A stretch of 64,000 bases of DNA from Marchantia polymorpha subsp. ruderalis (GCA_037833965.1 AP031352.1:13744501-13808500), one strand, 5' to 3'. Counted from the stretch's first letter, positions 38,077-50,160 are shown. Program-made: numbers and translations. Notes: a model not told the origin generated them from the sequence alone.

Positions 38077-41000
38077 CAATTCAGTAGTGCAGACCATGAT
38101 TTGAACCCCCAAGCACAAGCATGGAATGCTGCACGGCTTCCGAGTGCAACCTTATTATTCTAATGCGGAGCACGTAAGTATGTTGGTCGAGCACTTCTGT
38201 CGCCGTCGATGCCACTCATGACAGTCTTACAGAGGAGTAGTTCGAGGGGAGTAGACGTGTTCAAGGAAGGGAAGAAAGCATGAATAGAGCTCGGGGTTGG
38301 GTCAGTTGATACGTAGAAAAACAGGGGTAATAAGAAAGTCATTAAGAAAGAAAAAGGTTTCGCGATCGAGTGACGAAGCGATCTTACGTCCAATACGTGC
38401 AGCACATATTTGACCCACTCACTTGCTGGTTATCATCCCGTCCGAGAATGTGGACCCAACACTCATGCAAAACACGACCAAGAAGCTTTTCCTGCCTGCC
38501 GAAAGAAGTCGTGGGGCTGACGCTTAAACTCATCCACATATTTTCCTTAGCGCAGTGTCATGGAGGACGTATTCTGCAATGCTAGTCATGCGCTCTTTTC
38601 TATATCTGATTGATCGCGTGGGGGAAATCGTCGCTTCTTCCGCTAGAAAGTTGTGTGCAGATGGCAGACAAGTAACCCCTAATCATATTAGAATAGTGCC
38701 AAGAAAGCCCATCGGACTCATTTGAAGGTTCACCTTTACCGTGGCAAGTATGGTGTTGAAAAATTTGTTCGGCCGAAGGCGATATATTCTTCACTGGGTT
38801 ATGAAGACTCCCAACTGAAACGCTTTTTGAATCACAGTTTAACGACTGACCTGCATTCCCCCGGAGTTCCCAGCTCCCTCGTATCACATTCAGTCCCACT
38901 GCGAAGTCGGAACCTCACAATCCCCAGAAGCCCCTACTTCTATACAAAAAAAAGAACAAACCACGCGCTCATTGTCAACGCCTTTGCATGCTATGTTTGC
39001 AAATTTGCATGACATATTTATATGTCACAAGCGACATGATAACTTTCCGTTTCTGTTGACCTTGCGGTTGGGCTGTTCTCCTGTGAATTGGCTCCTTTTA
39101 AAAATTGTACCTTCATGGTTGGGCTGTACCGATCCCTAGATGTAAAACATGTACATCAAGTGTTTGCATCACACCACATCCTTATTCCAAGCAATGTCCA
39201 TTACTTGTGTTCAGGTCAATTCTAACGCTGCAACTGCCATTAGTCTAATGACAATCTTATTAGAAAGGAATATAATAAAAGTAATGGCAAAATCCCATCA
39301 TATTCTTCGAGGTTGAAACCATGCGGTAAGATGGGGCAAGGGCCCAAAAATATGAATATAAGAAATCCCGAAATATTTAATTAAAATATCCATATTTTAA
39401 ATATCTCACATTTTTACAACTGTTATATCCACCTTCTTATGTTATAGCAAACATCACATCCACAATAATATCATGGATAGTAATCTTGTGTACTACGAAC
39501 ATGCAATAATGTATGTGACCCTTTCACACTAAATGTGAGTTAGGGAAATGTATATAGATTAATCTCATAGATAAGATAAATCTAGTACATCGTCAAGCAG
39601 AGAAGCACAAACATGCTCCTGGCCAGCGCAAGAGCATACAAATACAAGACTCAATGTTTTGAGTAATAATCAGTTCCACCAAGAAATAAATATATAAATA
39701 AATATATATATTAAATAGTAATTTTTTCAAAGCAGGCAATACAATATTAAATGTATTGCCTGCTTTGAAAAAAGGAAAAAGGTCTCATGTTGTAATCTAA
39801 GGAAATAAGTCTGTTTCTTTTGCCATAACAAAACTCATCTACGTCCCTTAAGAATCACCTATACTGAGTCACAAACCAAGAAGATAGCAACGGTGTCGAA
39901 TGTGGCAAATTGCGCAATAACTTTTCATACTATGATACGCAATAACTTTGATAAATCTATCCTTCCACACATTTTTAGATCTCTCGAATGAAACTTCTTC
40001 TCTATGTGAATGAATTCAAAAATCAAAAGTAATATTTTAATGTGACTTAATATTTGTGTTTAAATTCTAATATCCTATATATATTCTGTCAAATTATTAC
40101 ATCATCCCACTCAACCAAAATTTGAAATATCAATGGCTGAACAAGTAGATAATTTCTCTTTTACTGCCTGTCTCAATTTTTTTGATAATCAGCCTTTTTC
40201 TTTCTTTCTTGTAGTATACTTCAAAATATAAAATAGTTTCCAATCTTGAAAAATCTAAAATTAATTGCATGCAATTTAGCCCATGAAATCACGTTCTTAA
40301 CAATCAAACTACGAGCAAATATTCAACAGAGTTTTGATATAAAGTGGACAAGAGAGCCATTGGAACAAATGTAATTATAAAATATTGTTTATGTCCTTAG
40401 TAAAATCCTAGTGACATAAACATCCACAATAAAGCATAATTAGGATACTGGACACTCTTACAAATCTATAGGGTTTATCAAGAAAGTACAAAAGTACAAA
40501 AGTATGTACAAAAGTACTGACGTTAGCTTGTACAATCCTCAAAATTACAAATGTTAATATACTTAAATGTTTCATGTGCGCGTATGTAATAATCCAATTA
40601 TAAATTTTGTGCATTTGTTAGCCAAATTTTTTTTCCCTTAGGAGTGAAGTAGTCAAAAACTGATCCAACATAAACATTGTGAAAAACCTTTATCACTTAG
40701 GATATAAAAAATCATGTGAATAATAGTCTCAATCAATATGTGCCCAACTCTAAGCGGCTACATGAAGCGAATAAAGCCCTAGTCAAAATAAAAGAGTGAT
40801 AGTAAGACATAATACTAAATTAGGTATATATTCATAACTCAATAATCTCTTAAAATGAAAAGAATTGTGTATCTGATTTAGTAAAATATATAATAATAAA
40901 TTGTCAAATACACCACATTTTTTATTAAACACACCATCACTGGCAACGACGCACAAATGCCACCACCACACAACAAACCAACGTCTAAAACATCACCAAC

Positions 41001-42636
41001 ATTGAGGGTGGTGGAATCTAGTGTGCCCTTCCAAGGAAGGGTAGGGGTCCGTTGGGTCGCACCAAGGCCACAAGTGCGGAGGGATAGATGCTATGGGGGA
41101 GTGTTGGGGAAGGGAGGTGTGGTGTGGTGTGGTGTGCGTGGTGTATTTAACAATTCTTTAAAAAGAATGACTGGCGCCTCTTCCCACTCCCCAATTCCAA
41201 AGCTATTTTTATTTCTTTGCCATTGCCCGGGAAGAAAAGCGTCACAAGATGAACCGTATGTGAACATCACATCAAGACTTGTGCGTCGGAATAAATAGCC
41301 CAAAATGAGAAATTAACAGCCAAAACAAACGAAGACGATGTAAAGTGGAAACCTGTCTCTAGGGAAATCAAGGTGAGAGAGGAGAAAATAGCAAGAATTA
41401 TAAGTACGCCATAGCAATTATGTTGTTTCGTTTTACCTAAAGTGGCAGGTAAAGGAGCTCTCTGTGTACCCAATGTTTACAGTACGAGTAAAAAATTCGT
41501 CTACACCATACTCAAGAATTCCGTAGGAACTCCCACACCTGTTACCACAAGCTTTTCAACTATTCTAGACCTTGGACGAGTGCATGATTTATAACAAGTA
41601 CTCTGTGTCCACCTCCATGTAACTTTCACGATTTGAAAGCTGGAGATCAGTTTGAGGTTCCCCAAATAGCTTTGGGAATGTTTGATAATCACCATACCTT
41701 GAATGAAATTTTTAAATGACAGTATAGACTAATACTTTGCTTTATAAATTTATTTCTTAAGAATTTTAGACATAGAAAAAATCTTCACCAACGAATTACT
41801 TGAAAGTGCATATTTTTCGACCTGATTGACATAGCAATTTCCTTTGAATCAATGTTTGACCATTGAATGATTATTACCAACATTTACTTAATACAAACAT
41901 CATCATTTAACTCATTTAAGTATATTGCTTGTAGATCATCAGTGCAAATTAAGAAAAATTCACTAGCAAAATCTACCTAAATTTCAATCTTTTAGAAAGG
42001 TAGTATTGAAAAATTATTTTTTTATTCTTAAAAATTTCATTCAATGAAATTCCAATTTTTTATTTTTTGAAAGTCTTATCTAAGATTGTTTTAATTTTTA
42101 TATAAATTAATATTTATATGAAATGAAAAGGTTTCTTTTAGAAATTAAAAATTACTACATCAATTTTTTAAGAGAATTCCGCATCCAATATATGAAATAG
42201 GTTATACTGAAATTTAAAGAAAAAAGATGTAAATAGAATCCAATGAAAATGATTACTATATATTTTTATCTTTTAAGCCTAATTTTTATTGTTTCTTATC
42301 ATAAAATTTGAAATTAATAATGCACTTTTACATCAAAATTCTAATTTAATTTGAAATTTGCAATTATTAACTTCAATAAAAATTTAACTTAAAGTTTTTT
42401 TTTTGAGGTGAAATTTTTTATCAATAATACATAATTATTTAAAATAAATTTTAGGAAAGAAAAAACCAAACTATTGTTAATCGTAAAGATATTTTTCAAA
42501 AATATTCCTAAGAATTAAATAAATAAAGATGTAAATTGATATTTTTCTAAAAAATTTAAAACATAGTGAATTATTACACTACAATTCAATTTTTACTTAT
42601 AATAAAAATTAAATTATATTGTAATAATTGTGAAAT
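38077..42636. other. Intergenic DNA, no gene recognised
   Basis: Mixed composition to about 39 kb and again at 40.95-41.7 kb, AT-rich elsewhere. A GTGGT-rich simple repeat lies at about 41115-41142. Short open frames (for example 40957-41298 plus and 41091-41303 minus) overlap each other and have no recognisable motif. Confidence 0.45.
39722..39773. repeat. Perfect hairpin (22-bp arms, 8-nt loop)
   Basis: The arm at 39722-39743 (TTTTTTCAAAGCAGGCAATA and two more bases) pairs perfectly with 39752-39773. The arm length equals a plant small RNA, but the loop is shorter than in typical plant miRNA precursors. Confidence 0.9.
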
Positions 42637-42945
42637 GACTTCATAAACACATGCCAAAGATATTGTGTTAGAAATTTTGTATCTTTCTAAATTTTGAAAT
42701 GCTGTTTTGATTGTTAGAATTTTACGAGAATTACAGAAATGCAGTGACAGTTAAGTGTATTTGCTAACACAATATATCAACAACCTTGACCATGGATCTC
42801 TTATATTGTGGAAGGCATGTGTTTATGAAGTCAACAAAGATATGTGACAGCAAACAAGTAACCTCAATGACCTTAAGTTTTGAGATAGGATCTTGCGCTA
42901 CCTCTTCACTGTGTCTCGTGTTCGAAAGAGATCCATGGTCAAGGT
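42637..42945. repeat. Nested inverted repeats
   Basis: Three arm pairs lie in about 310 bp. GACTTCATAAACACATGCC at 42637-42655 pairs with 42814-42832. A GATATTGTGTTAG-type segment at about 42659 pairs imperfectly with the CTAACACAATATATC segment at about 42764. The 20-bp arm at 42783-42802 (ACCTTGACCATGGATCTCTT) pairs perfectly with 42926-42945. The pairs interlock, so this is not one simple stem. Confidence 0.8.
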
Positions 42946-44231
42946 GGCCATGCCAGACGAATCTCAAGATGATATAAAACGGAGAGGGCTTCAGCTTCAA
43001 GCGCGATGTCCTTCAAGTTCGATTTGTCATTCATTCCTCTAATCGTAGCCATGCGAGATCGAGATCAGTGTTCCAATGGTTTTGAGCATGATCACTCTAG
43101 CAGTTACTATTGTGTAACCTACAATCAATCACTGGCACTATGTGCATCCAGAGAGAAGATTGCCGAAAGACCTGTAAACCAGCAATCCACCATGTACATT
43201 GTCATCGCAGATGCATGCTCTCCCTCTATCTGTCTCTCTCTCACGCTAGACACGTCCTTCTGCTCAAGCCCTTCGCAATAGAGCTCTTCTTCAACCACTC
43301 TGATCGGATCGGCTTCCCTCCAGAGTATGTCCGCTTCGTTCTTCCTTCCCCGGGTCTCACCGCAGGTTGTCGATGCGGGCAGAGCAATGTGCCCGGAGTG
43401 CGCGGACCACCAGCAGTCCACGTCCTTGCCAAAGCTCACCTCAACTAATGCAATCTCAGGAGTCAGATGCCGGTATCGTACCCTGACGAACAGTCGTGGA
43501 GAAGCACTATCGTGGATTGACCAGCGAACACCTGGTCACAGAAGAAGGCCGGTTCCAGTATCCAGTGGATCTGACGACGTTGCTGGTCTCTGACCTGAGG
43601 TCAACGCCTGCTATGTCCGTCGCCTACATTTAAACTCCGAGACAAGAATCTTGTAATTTATATCGAATCTCAAGCCTTATCTGAAAACATCATCGAACAT
43701 GATTCTCGCGCTGTGCAGCAACCAGGTCATTCGATCTAACTTTCACGTTGAAGCATCATCGCTCTCCTTATGATCTTCACCACAGAAGTCTCAAAGTAGA
43801 ATCAAATGGAAAGTATTTTCTTGTCACTGTTTCTCAAGAAATGAAGATGTCCGAGCGATTCCGGATTCGTGGTTCTTGAGTCCTCGGACATGACAAAGAA
43901 GCTGAGCAGCCATCGATTGATCCGAGAACAGTGTCGTGGGGATGGAACAGCGTCCCTCTCATGCGCTGCTCTGGTGGGCTTCAGGAACATGGCGCATCAG
44001 ATCAACTGCGAGCGCTGCTGCGACGCAAGACCGATTGGTGTTCAGACGCAATTTACATCCTGGCTCTTACGGTGCTACCGCAAGCTAGCTTTCTGACGGC
44101 TGACGATTCTCTTCTTGCAGCTGATGAAACGCTATAGGAGTACGTTCAGACAAGGAGACTGAGAAATTGAGAGCCATTCAGCGAATTCCATGCCCACAAT
44201 GCAAATCGCTCTGGCTGATGCGATGCTGTCC

Positions 44232-44313
44232 GTTTCATAGTTGTACGGTTCATAGCCATCGACAGAGCGGAAAGCCGCCCTGTCGATAGCTTTGAACCGT
44301 ACAACTATGAAAC
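44232..44313. repeat. Long near-perfect hairpin (39-bp arms, 4-nt loop)
   Basis: The arm at 44232-44270 pairs with 44275-44313 with three mismatches around the loop AAAG. The outer 20 bp (GTTTCATAGTTGTACGGTTC) pair perfectly. An RNA from either strand would fold into a stable 39-bp stem. Confidence 0.92.
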
Positions 44314-44513
44314 CACGAGTCACTAATTAACTCTACCAGAAGCATTCGCAGGTCGAACTGCGCAGCTCAGGCCAATCTAGCCTTCGAGCTCTGAATCATC
44401 TGCAGGAGGAGCCGTCCGCGTCCCTGAGTTCGAGAGCCCCCAGGTGAGACCTTCCGTCTCTTCTATTCTCGGCCCGAGTCTTCTGAGACGCAGTCCCTCC
44501 CTCCCTGGCGCGA

Positions 44514-44567
44514 AAGCCGAAGAAATACGAGAAAGTGTGCTATCACTGTCTCGTATTTCTTCGGCTT
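44514..44567. repeat. Near-perfect hairpin (24-bp arms, 6-nt loop)
   Basis: The arm at 44514-44537 (starts AAGCCGAAGAAATACGAGA) pairs with 44544-44567 with one mismatch, around TGCTAT. Confidence 0.92.
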
Positions 44568-44864
44568 ATGTTCAGCTGAATGGTCGAATGGCCGAATGGC
44601 CGCGATTCGTGCATGGATCGGTCGAGGCCATGAACGTCAAAGGCTCATCGTCCGACGACCCGGAGATCCGCGAACCAGTCGAGTCGGAAATGCAAGTCGA
44701 GAACTGACGTCGTCTTCGTTTGTCGTGATTGGAGAGCGGGAGCGAGGCGGGAGGACGAGGTGATGGCTCGCGCGGCGCTGTGCGCCAAGGCGAGCTACGC
44801 GAATTTGAGAATTCAAGATTTTGCCGATTTTCAAATTCTTGAATTCTTGAATTCTTGATTTTCT

Positions 44865-44931
44865 GGACGCCGACTTTCGCCGATTTTCAAGAATTCAAAT
44901 TCAAATTGAAAATCGGCGAAAGTCGGCGTCC
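44865..44931. repeat. Perfect hairpin in the lipase pseudogene (26-bp arms, 15-nt loop)
   Basis: The arm at 44865-44890 (starts GGACGCCGACTTTCGCCGAT) pairs perfectly with 44906-44931. The core CGCCGATTTTC also occurs nearby in near-repeats at about 44822 and 44931-44943, and GAATTCTTGA is tandemly repeated at about 44840-44859. The cluster interrupts the lipase frame and looks like a local copy-and-invert event. Confidence 0.92.
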
Positions 44932-45297
44932 GATTTTCGCCGAGCCGGCGTCCAGCGCCTTCAGCGTGCCGGGCTTCCCGGGCACCGCCACGCTGGCCGA
45001 CATCTTCGTCGACGCCGACTAATCGCAGACCAAGCTCACGGGCTACGAGACGGCGTACGGGGGCGTGGTCCGCGGCAAGTTCCGTCGCCGCTTCACGGAC
45101 AGAATAGTCGACCGGCTGCCGAGCGTCAGCGACGTCTACGACTTCTGCCTGACCGAGGCCGACGGTTAGCAGATCCGGCGCCTGGACTTCTGTGGGCACA
45201 GCCTCGCACATCGCCATGCTGCAGCTGCCTCAACCCCGAGACCGTTCTCCATCGGCTTTTGCTCTCCACACGTCGCCGACGCTCTCGCTGCCCAGTA

Positions 45298-46221
45298 CAG
45301 TAGTCTCTCATTTAATAAGCACCTTGAACTTCTTTGCTCACCTAACATTTTCATTTCCAGATTATTTGCTCCAATTTTTTGGAAATTGAATATCAAATGA
45401 TTGAACGAAATACCAACTATGTGAGATCATTTCAAAATTGATGTATCAACAATTAGTGTACAATTTTCTCAACCCCTCGGTCGCGAGTGCCAAAGATCTT
45501 TGGTGTCGAGACAATTTCTTTCTGTTTTCTAACTATTTTCAAGCGCTTCCATTCCCCCTCCCAAACCCATTTATAATATGCCTATCATGCACCATATTTG
45601 ACATGGTGTCATTTTTTTTGTTTTCTGACTATAATCAAGCGTTTCCTTTTCCACTCCCAAACCCATTTATAATATGCCTATCATGCACCATATTTGGCAT
45701 CGCGCCATTTTTTTTGGTTTTCTGACTATTTTCAAACACTTCCTTTTCCCCTCCCAAACCCATTTATAATATGCCTATCATGCACCATATTTGGCATGGC
45801 GTCATTTTTTTTGTTTTCTGACTATAATCAAACGTTTACTTTTCCCCTCCCAAACCCATTTATAATATGCATATCATGCACCATATGATACTCCCATCAT
45901 CATATGGGTATCAGATGATCATTTTTGCACTAGACATTTCGTGATATGAAGAAGCAAAAGACTAGATTATTGGAATGAGATATTTGCATCTCGGCCTTTT
46001 CCTAACCCGGCCGTTGATGGTTAGATATCTCTCGCTGGACTTCCCTTGCCCAAGGCATTGAATAGGCAGGATTCTAGTCTCGACCTCGAAACTTACAGTG
46101 AAATCTCTGAATATATTGAAATCCCTAAAATTTATAGTGAATTTGTTGAAAATATTGATACTTGAAAATCTTATAATAAAGTGCGTACTTAAACGGGTGC
46201 ATACTTAAACGGAGTCTACTG
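45298..46221. mobile_element. Non-autonomous pogo/Tc1-mariner-type element (924 bp)
   Basis: The left end CAGTAGTCTCTCATTTAATA and the right end (reverse complement CAGTAGACTCCGTTTAAGTA) are diverged inverted repeats, both followed by GCACC. TA dinucleotides flank both ends (45296-45297 and 46222-46223), the target duplication of the Tc1/mariner/pogo superfamily; CAGTA(G)ACTC termini are typical of pogo-like elements. Lipase similarity stops at one edge and resumes at the other, which independently fixes the borders. No transposase frame is present. A 96-bp tandem repeat fills 45524-45893. Copies of ACTTAAACGG occur twice near the right end (about 46189 and 46203). Confidence 0.85.
45524..45893. 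repeat. 96-bp tandem repeat, four copies (last partial)
   Basis: Units start at 45524, 45620, 45717 and 45813 with GTTTTCT(A/G)ACTAT. Each includes CCCAAACCCATTTATAATAT and ATCATGCACCATAT. Units 1 and 3 share ACTATTTTCAA while 2 and 4 share ACTATAATCAA, so the array probably arose by duplicating a 193-bp pair. Confidence 0.93.
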
Positions 46222-47150
46222 TACTTCACAACCGACTTCCCTTCACCTTCGTCCACGAGGAGGACGCCGTTCCTTTCCTCCTGCACGACTTCCCCACCGT
46301 CATCGCCTCCATCCAGAACGTCGCAGCCGGCGTTGTGGGTCGTGCCTCCCGTCTCTCTTTGCGCTGCAGTCGTCTTGTGGCCCTTTCGGAGCCTTGGCCC
46401 TGGATGGTACTCATGCGGGTCTCCTGTGCGCAGGTAACCACTCTACGTACCGAGCTGACGACTGTGACCTCCCGGGACGACGCGGACGTTGGCGACGGGC
46501 GCGAAGAGGTCGCTCATGTTTCTCGGCCCATCCACCTGCGACGACGCGCATGCCGTTTCTGAGTCCGTGGGCAAAGTCGCGCGAGTCGTCGACTTAATCA
46601 TGCATGCTCGTCGTGACGATATCTAGCTCTGCTTGCACCGATTTCATCGTGGCCCTTCCCCGTGCATGGCCGCAGGCTCAGTACTTGGGGGCCTATCTTC
46701 ATCATCTGTGCCCGAAGGCCGTCAGTCCCGTCGATGGCCGGAGCGTAAAGGTCCTCCGGGAGGATGAACTCGAGCCATACATCGACAGCGCAAATCTCGT
46801 CATCCACAATTCGGATTTCGGGAAAATCTTCGTGCTGGGCCGCAACCTCTGCCTCGTGATGATAAGCGGGTGAAGCCTCAAACAGCAGCCGTAGCGGACT
46901 CGGAGGTCTGCGAGCTGCCTCGCGAATCCAGGGTCGAGTATTCTCAAATTCGACGAGACCACCGTTTCTGCCGAGAAGGTCCAGCGAGACTACGTCGGGT
47001 CCTGACGATGATTTGTACAAAGACTTGATCGTCCTCAAGATCAGCCTCGAGCTGCCAGAGGAACTCAAGGACCATGCGCTCCTTCAGTTCGCGAGGCGGC
47101 GGAGGTCGCACCCCATCCATCGGCAGGCCACGAGCTTCGGGTAATCGACC

Positions 47151-48735
47151 ATGGTCGATTTTCTGCTGGACAAGGAGGGCATCCTTCTGCAGACTCTGAC
47201 TACTCAAAAAACATGCGACAAGCCACTGATAAGTTACTGCTGATGCCACTGAGAAGTTATTTTTCGCTCGAGAGCTTGTGGCGTGTTTGAAGTATTTTGG
47301 ATGAGCTAGGTACTTACGTTGCTTTGGAATTTTTTGTTATTGCAATTGGCATGTGCCATATGAAAAAATATATTTAAATTCGATTTTATGATTTTTTTTC
47401 AAAGAATTGATGTGAATAAAATTGATAGAGAAAATAAAATCAAAAAATGATTTGGTTTCAAATAATCCAATAAACCAAAATTCGGCTAATTCTATATAAA
47501 TGAATTTTAAGGAAAAATTTTAATAAAAATAATTTTTATGAGAATTTGATAATATTTAATGTTAATCTTCATTTACATATTAGTATTTGAGGTGATGTAA
47601 TGATCAATAGACAATTAACTGCAAAAAATCTGAATATCATTTTAATCAATTCATACTTGATTATTTAACCTTTTCACTTTTGCTTTGCATCAAAAAATAC
47701 TTTAAATCTAATATGTCATAAGTTAATTACGTATTTGATGCTATCAATTTATTTGATCAACACATATACATGGTATAATGAATAATATAATTAAACCAAA
47801 TTTCAAAAAATGATAATGAATAAGATCACAATCTTACAGAATATCAAAATTATGTAAGATAGTGAATGTTTTGATAATCTTATGATTTCCTAAACAAAAT
47901 CATCAAAATGTCTGGATCAAATGAATTCTTCACTTTTTTAATGAAAAAAAATAAACTTACATTTCATAATAAAAATTTATATAACTTTTCATTTTTCAAT
48001 GTTTACTTTTTCATCCAACTAAATTTGAAATACATCATATTTCTATTCCAATATAAATTGATATTTTTTTTGCAACAAACATTTGATAACTAAGAGAATT
48101 ATACAATTCGAACCCTACAAACTTCCAACACTGAGTGAAGAAAACTATTATTTCCTTAATCTTTGAGTCTCTAATTTAACTAATTTTTTTTCTCATCACT
48201 CAAAATATCTATGGAATATCTTGAGTGAAATATTGAGAGAATCATATTTGTTTCTTAACATGCAATTATGAAACATACTTAACCAAAACATATAACTTAT
48301 TGCTTTCAAGCATAAACAATTCCAAGTTAATACAAGTGTATGATCTCTTGATTTCTACTTCCTTTGAATAACTTGAAGATAGTATGTGATCTAGAATCTA
48401 TTGTGATACTTTTTCAAATCCTTTGACTAAACATTTAATTTTTGGAGCCACATGTAATTTGAAAGTTCTTAACTGTAGTTATATCTTTCCCAACTCCCTT
48501 TCCATTACATGTTTTTCTTCTACAGGAGTTTGCACTATTGATTATCTTCTATTCTTGATCACTAGTCGCTTTCTAATATCAAAATTTGATAATCTAGAAT
48601 CTGATTTTCAGCCAAAATCAGATTATACACATCTCTTATTTACTCTCTTGTTTTAAAAAACAATCTTTCTTTACATGTCATTCTATTTTAATTTCCCCCA
48701 AGTTTCGTTTAGATTCTAGTAAATAATATCTTTAC
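47151..48735. other. AT-rich intergenic DNA
   Basis: The first 130 bases may still be decayed lipase. The rest is AT-rich with no recognised coding segment. The 5' end of the LINE may lie here but cannot be seen. Confidence 0.5.
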
Positions 48736-48917
48736 ATGCTACATTTTCAAGACTTTTTTATCCACACTTCATGGAGCCTTGATCCACATACAAAAAGTTT
48801 GCAATTAACAGACTTGCTCAAAAACACTGCTTCTAAGTTATTTTTGCAGCATAAAAATCGGAGAGCTAAGGTCTTCTTTGCAATGGATGGTTTGACTTTG
48901 ATTGCAACCAAGCGAGT

Positions 48918-50160
48918 ATGAGGTCAGTAGACAAGTATTTGAATCTCCAAAATTGCTTTATCTTGACAAGGCTTTACAAAAACTTGATGAAGTCTAAGAA
49001 ACCAACTTTTTTGATGATGAAGCAAGAATCCTTGACAAAGAAGCTGATGAAAAATCTCAAATCTTTTTGGAGACGGTTAGCACTGTGTTCTTCTAAAGCT
49101 ACTCTTGATCCCAAGATTGCCTTTGCTGGAAAGCTTTATTTCTTTCTCGACTCTCCATCAATGCCTTATTGTGAAGTCATACTTAGCTTATTTTCTGATT
49201 CAGAGATGATGATTCAAGTCAATAAATTAGAAAATGGATATCAAGGGAATTTGAATGATCTTTCTATTGAATTTTTTAAGTGGAAAGTAGATAATATTGA
49301 ACCAATACTCACTAAAGCCTTAAAAAATGCTGCTATGTATGATTTTCCTTCAACTTGGTCTTTACGGAAGATTGTTTCTATCCATAAATCTGGAAAGAAT
49401 TACTTGGTGACAAACTATCACAATATCATGGTGGGTAGTGATTTTGCCAAGTTGTTTGATAAATTGTTGTAGTCAAAGTTGAGCACATGAACTAAATCTC
49501 ATCAAAAGAAAGCGCAGTTTCAAGCATGTTCTCGCCCTACATACAACATCATTGACCCTATATTGATCTTGCGTGTTTTATGGGAGAAAGTTTAAGGGCA
49601 ATTGAAAAGCTTTGTTTTGAGCCTTAATCGATTATAAGAAAGCTTTTAACATTATACCTCGTGAGCTCTTATGGAAAAGGTTGCAAGCCATTGGAGTATC
49701 ACAAGATCTTCTAGCAGTTTTTGACCACATTATATCATTCTCTTCCGACCAAGATCAACACTTCTCACATTGAATAGGTTTTGAGTAACATTACTGTAAT
49801 TCAAGGTTATACTCTCTCTCCTACTCTATTTGAAGTTTTCATAGGTGGTATCAAAAAATGATTGGAGGCATGTGATAGTGAAGGTGTCAAGCTTGGAAAC
49901 TTTGTTATCAAAGCTCTTTTGTATGTAGATGATATCATATTACTAGCACGTGATGCGATTAGTTTACAAAAACACCTATAAAGTTTGGCTAGCTTTTGTA
50001 CCTAGAATCAGATGGAGGTAGATATTTAGAAGTCTAAAGTCATGATAGTAGCCATTAGATCCAAGTTCTATTTCTATTACAAGGATCTACAATTAGAAAA
50101 GGTGAAGACTTATAAATATCTACGCATTGATATTTCTAATGATTATAGTTGAACACTTTG
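48918..50160 (+). pseudogene. LINE reverse transcriptase remnant
   Basis: This is the largest readable part of the element's second reading frame. The finger and palm blocks are in correct order, with the YVDD box intact at 49922-49933. At least four stops or frameshifts separate the blocks. The domain order matches LINE elements and not LTR elements, since no integrase or RNase H of the copia type precedes or follows. Confidence 0.82.

Larger units (their letters stand above)
42946..44761. other. GC-balanced island with possible gene debris
   Basis: On the minus strand, 43125-43439 is open and reads like ordinary protein, for example GKDVDCWWSAHSGHIALP and ADILWREADPIRVVEEELY. I do not recognise the family and cannot connect it to a start or further exons. 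The rest has short frames only. Two strong hairpins lie here (44232-44313 and 44514-44567). Confidence 0.35.
44762..47150 (+). pseudogene. Class-3 lipase pseudogene, split by a transposon
   Basis: From about 44950 one frame reads FSVPGFPGTATLADIFVDAD, then KLTGYETAYGGVVRGKFRR, then RLDFCGHSL at 45182-45205. GHSL is the nucleophile elbow of class-3 (alpha/beta hydrolase) lipases, and GTATLAD fits the upstream FRGTxxLxD block. Next come GFCSPHVADALAAQ and, after the inserted element (45298-46221), NRLPFTFVHEEDAVPFLL at about 46230, matching the catalytic-Asp region (xxNExDxVPxL). Breaks are in-frame stops at 45020 (TAA) and 45167 (TAG), loss of the GG after GHSL, the 924-bp insertion, and a hairpin near the start (44865-44931). 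The frame after the insertion is offset by one base. Possible C-terminal coding continues to about 47120 with further shifts. In plants such enzymes hydrolyse acyl lipids; this copy cannot work. The start is approximate. Confidence 0.75.

Noticed and set aside
46598-47068. A 156-codon minus frame over the lipase pseudogene end
   Set aside because: The plus strand continues lipase-like reading (VSPVDGRSVKVLREDELEPY). The minus frame has no motif.
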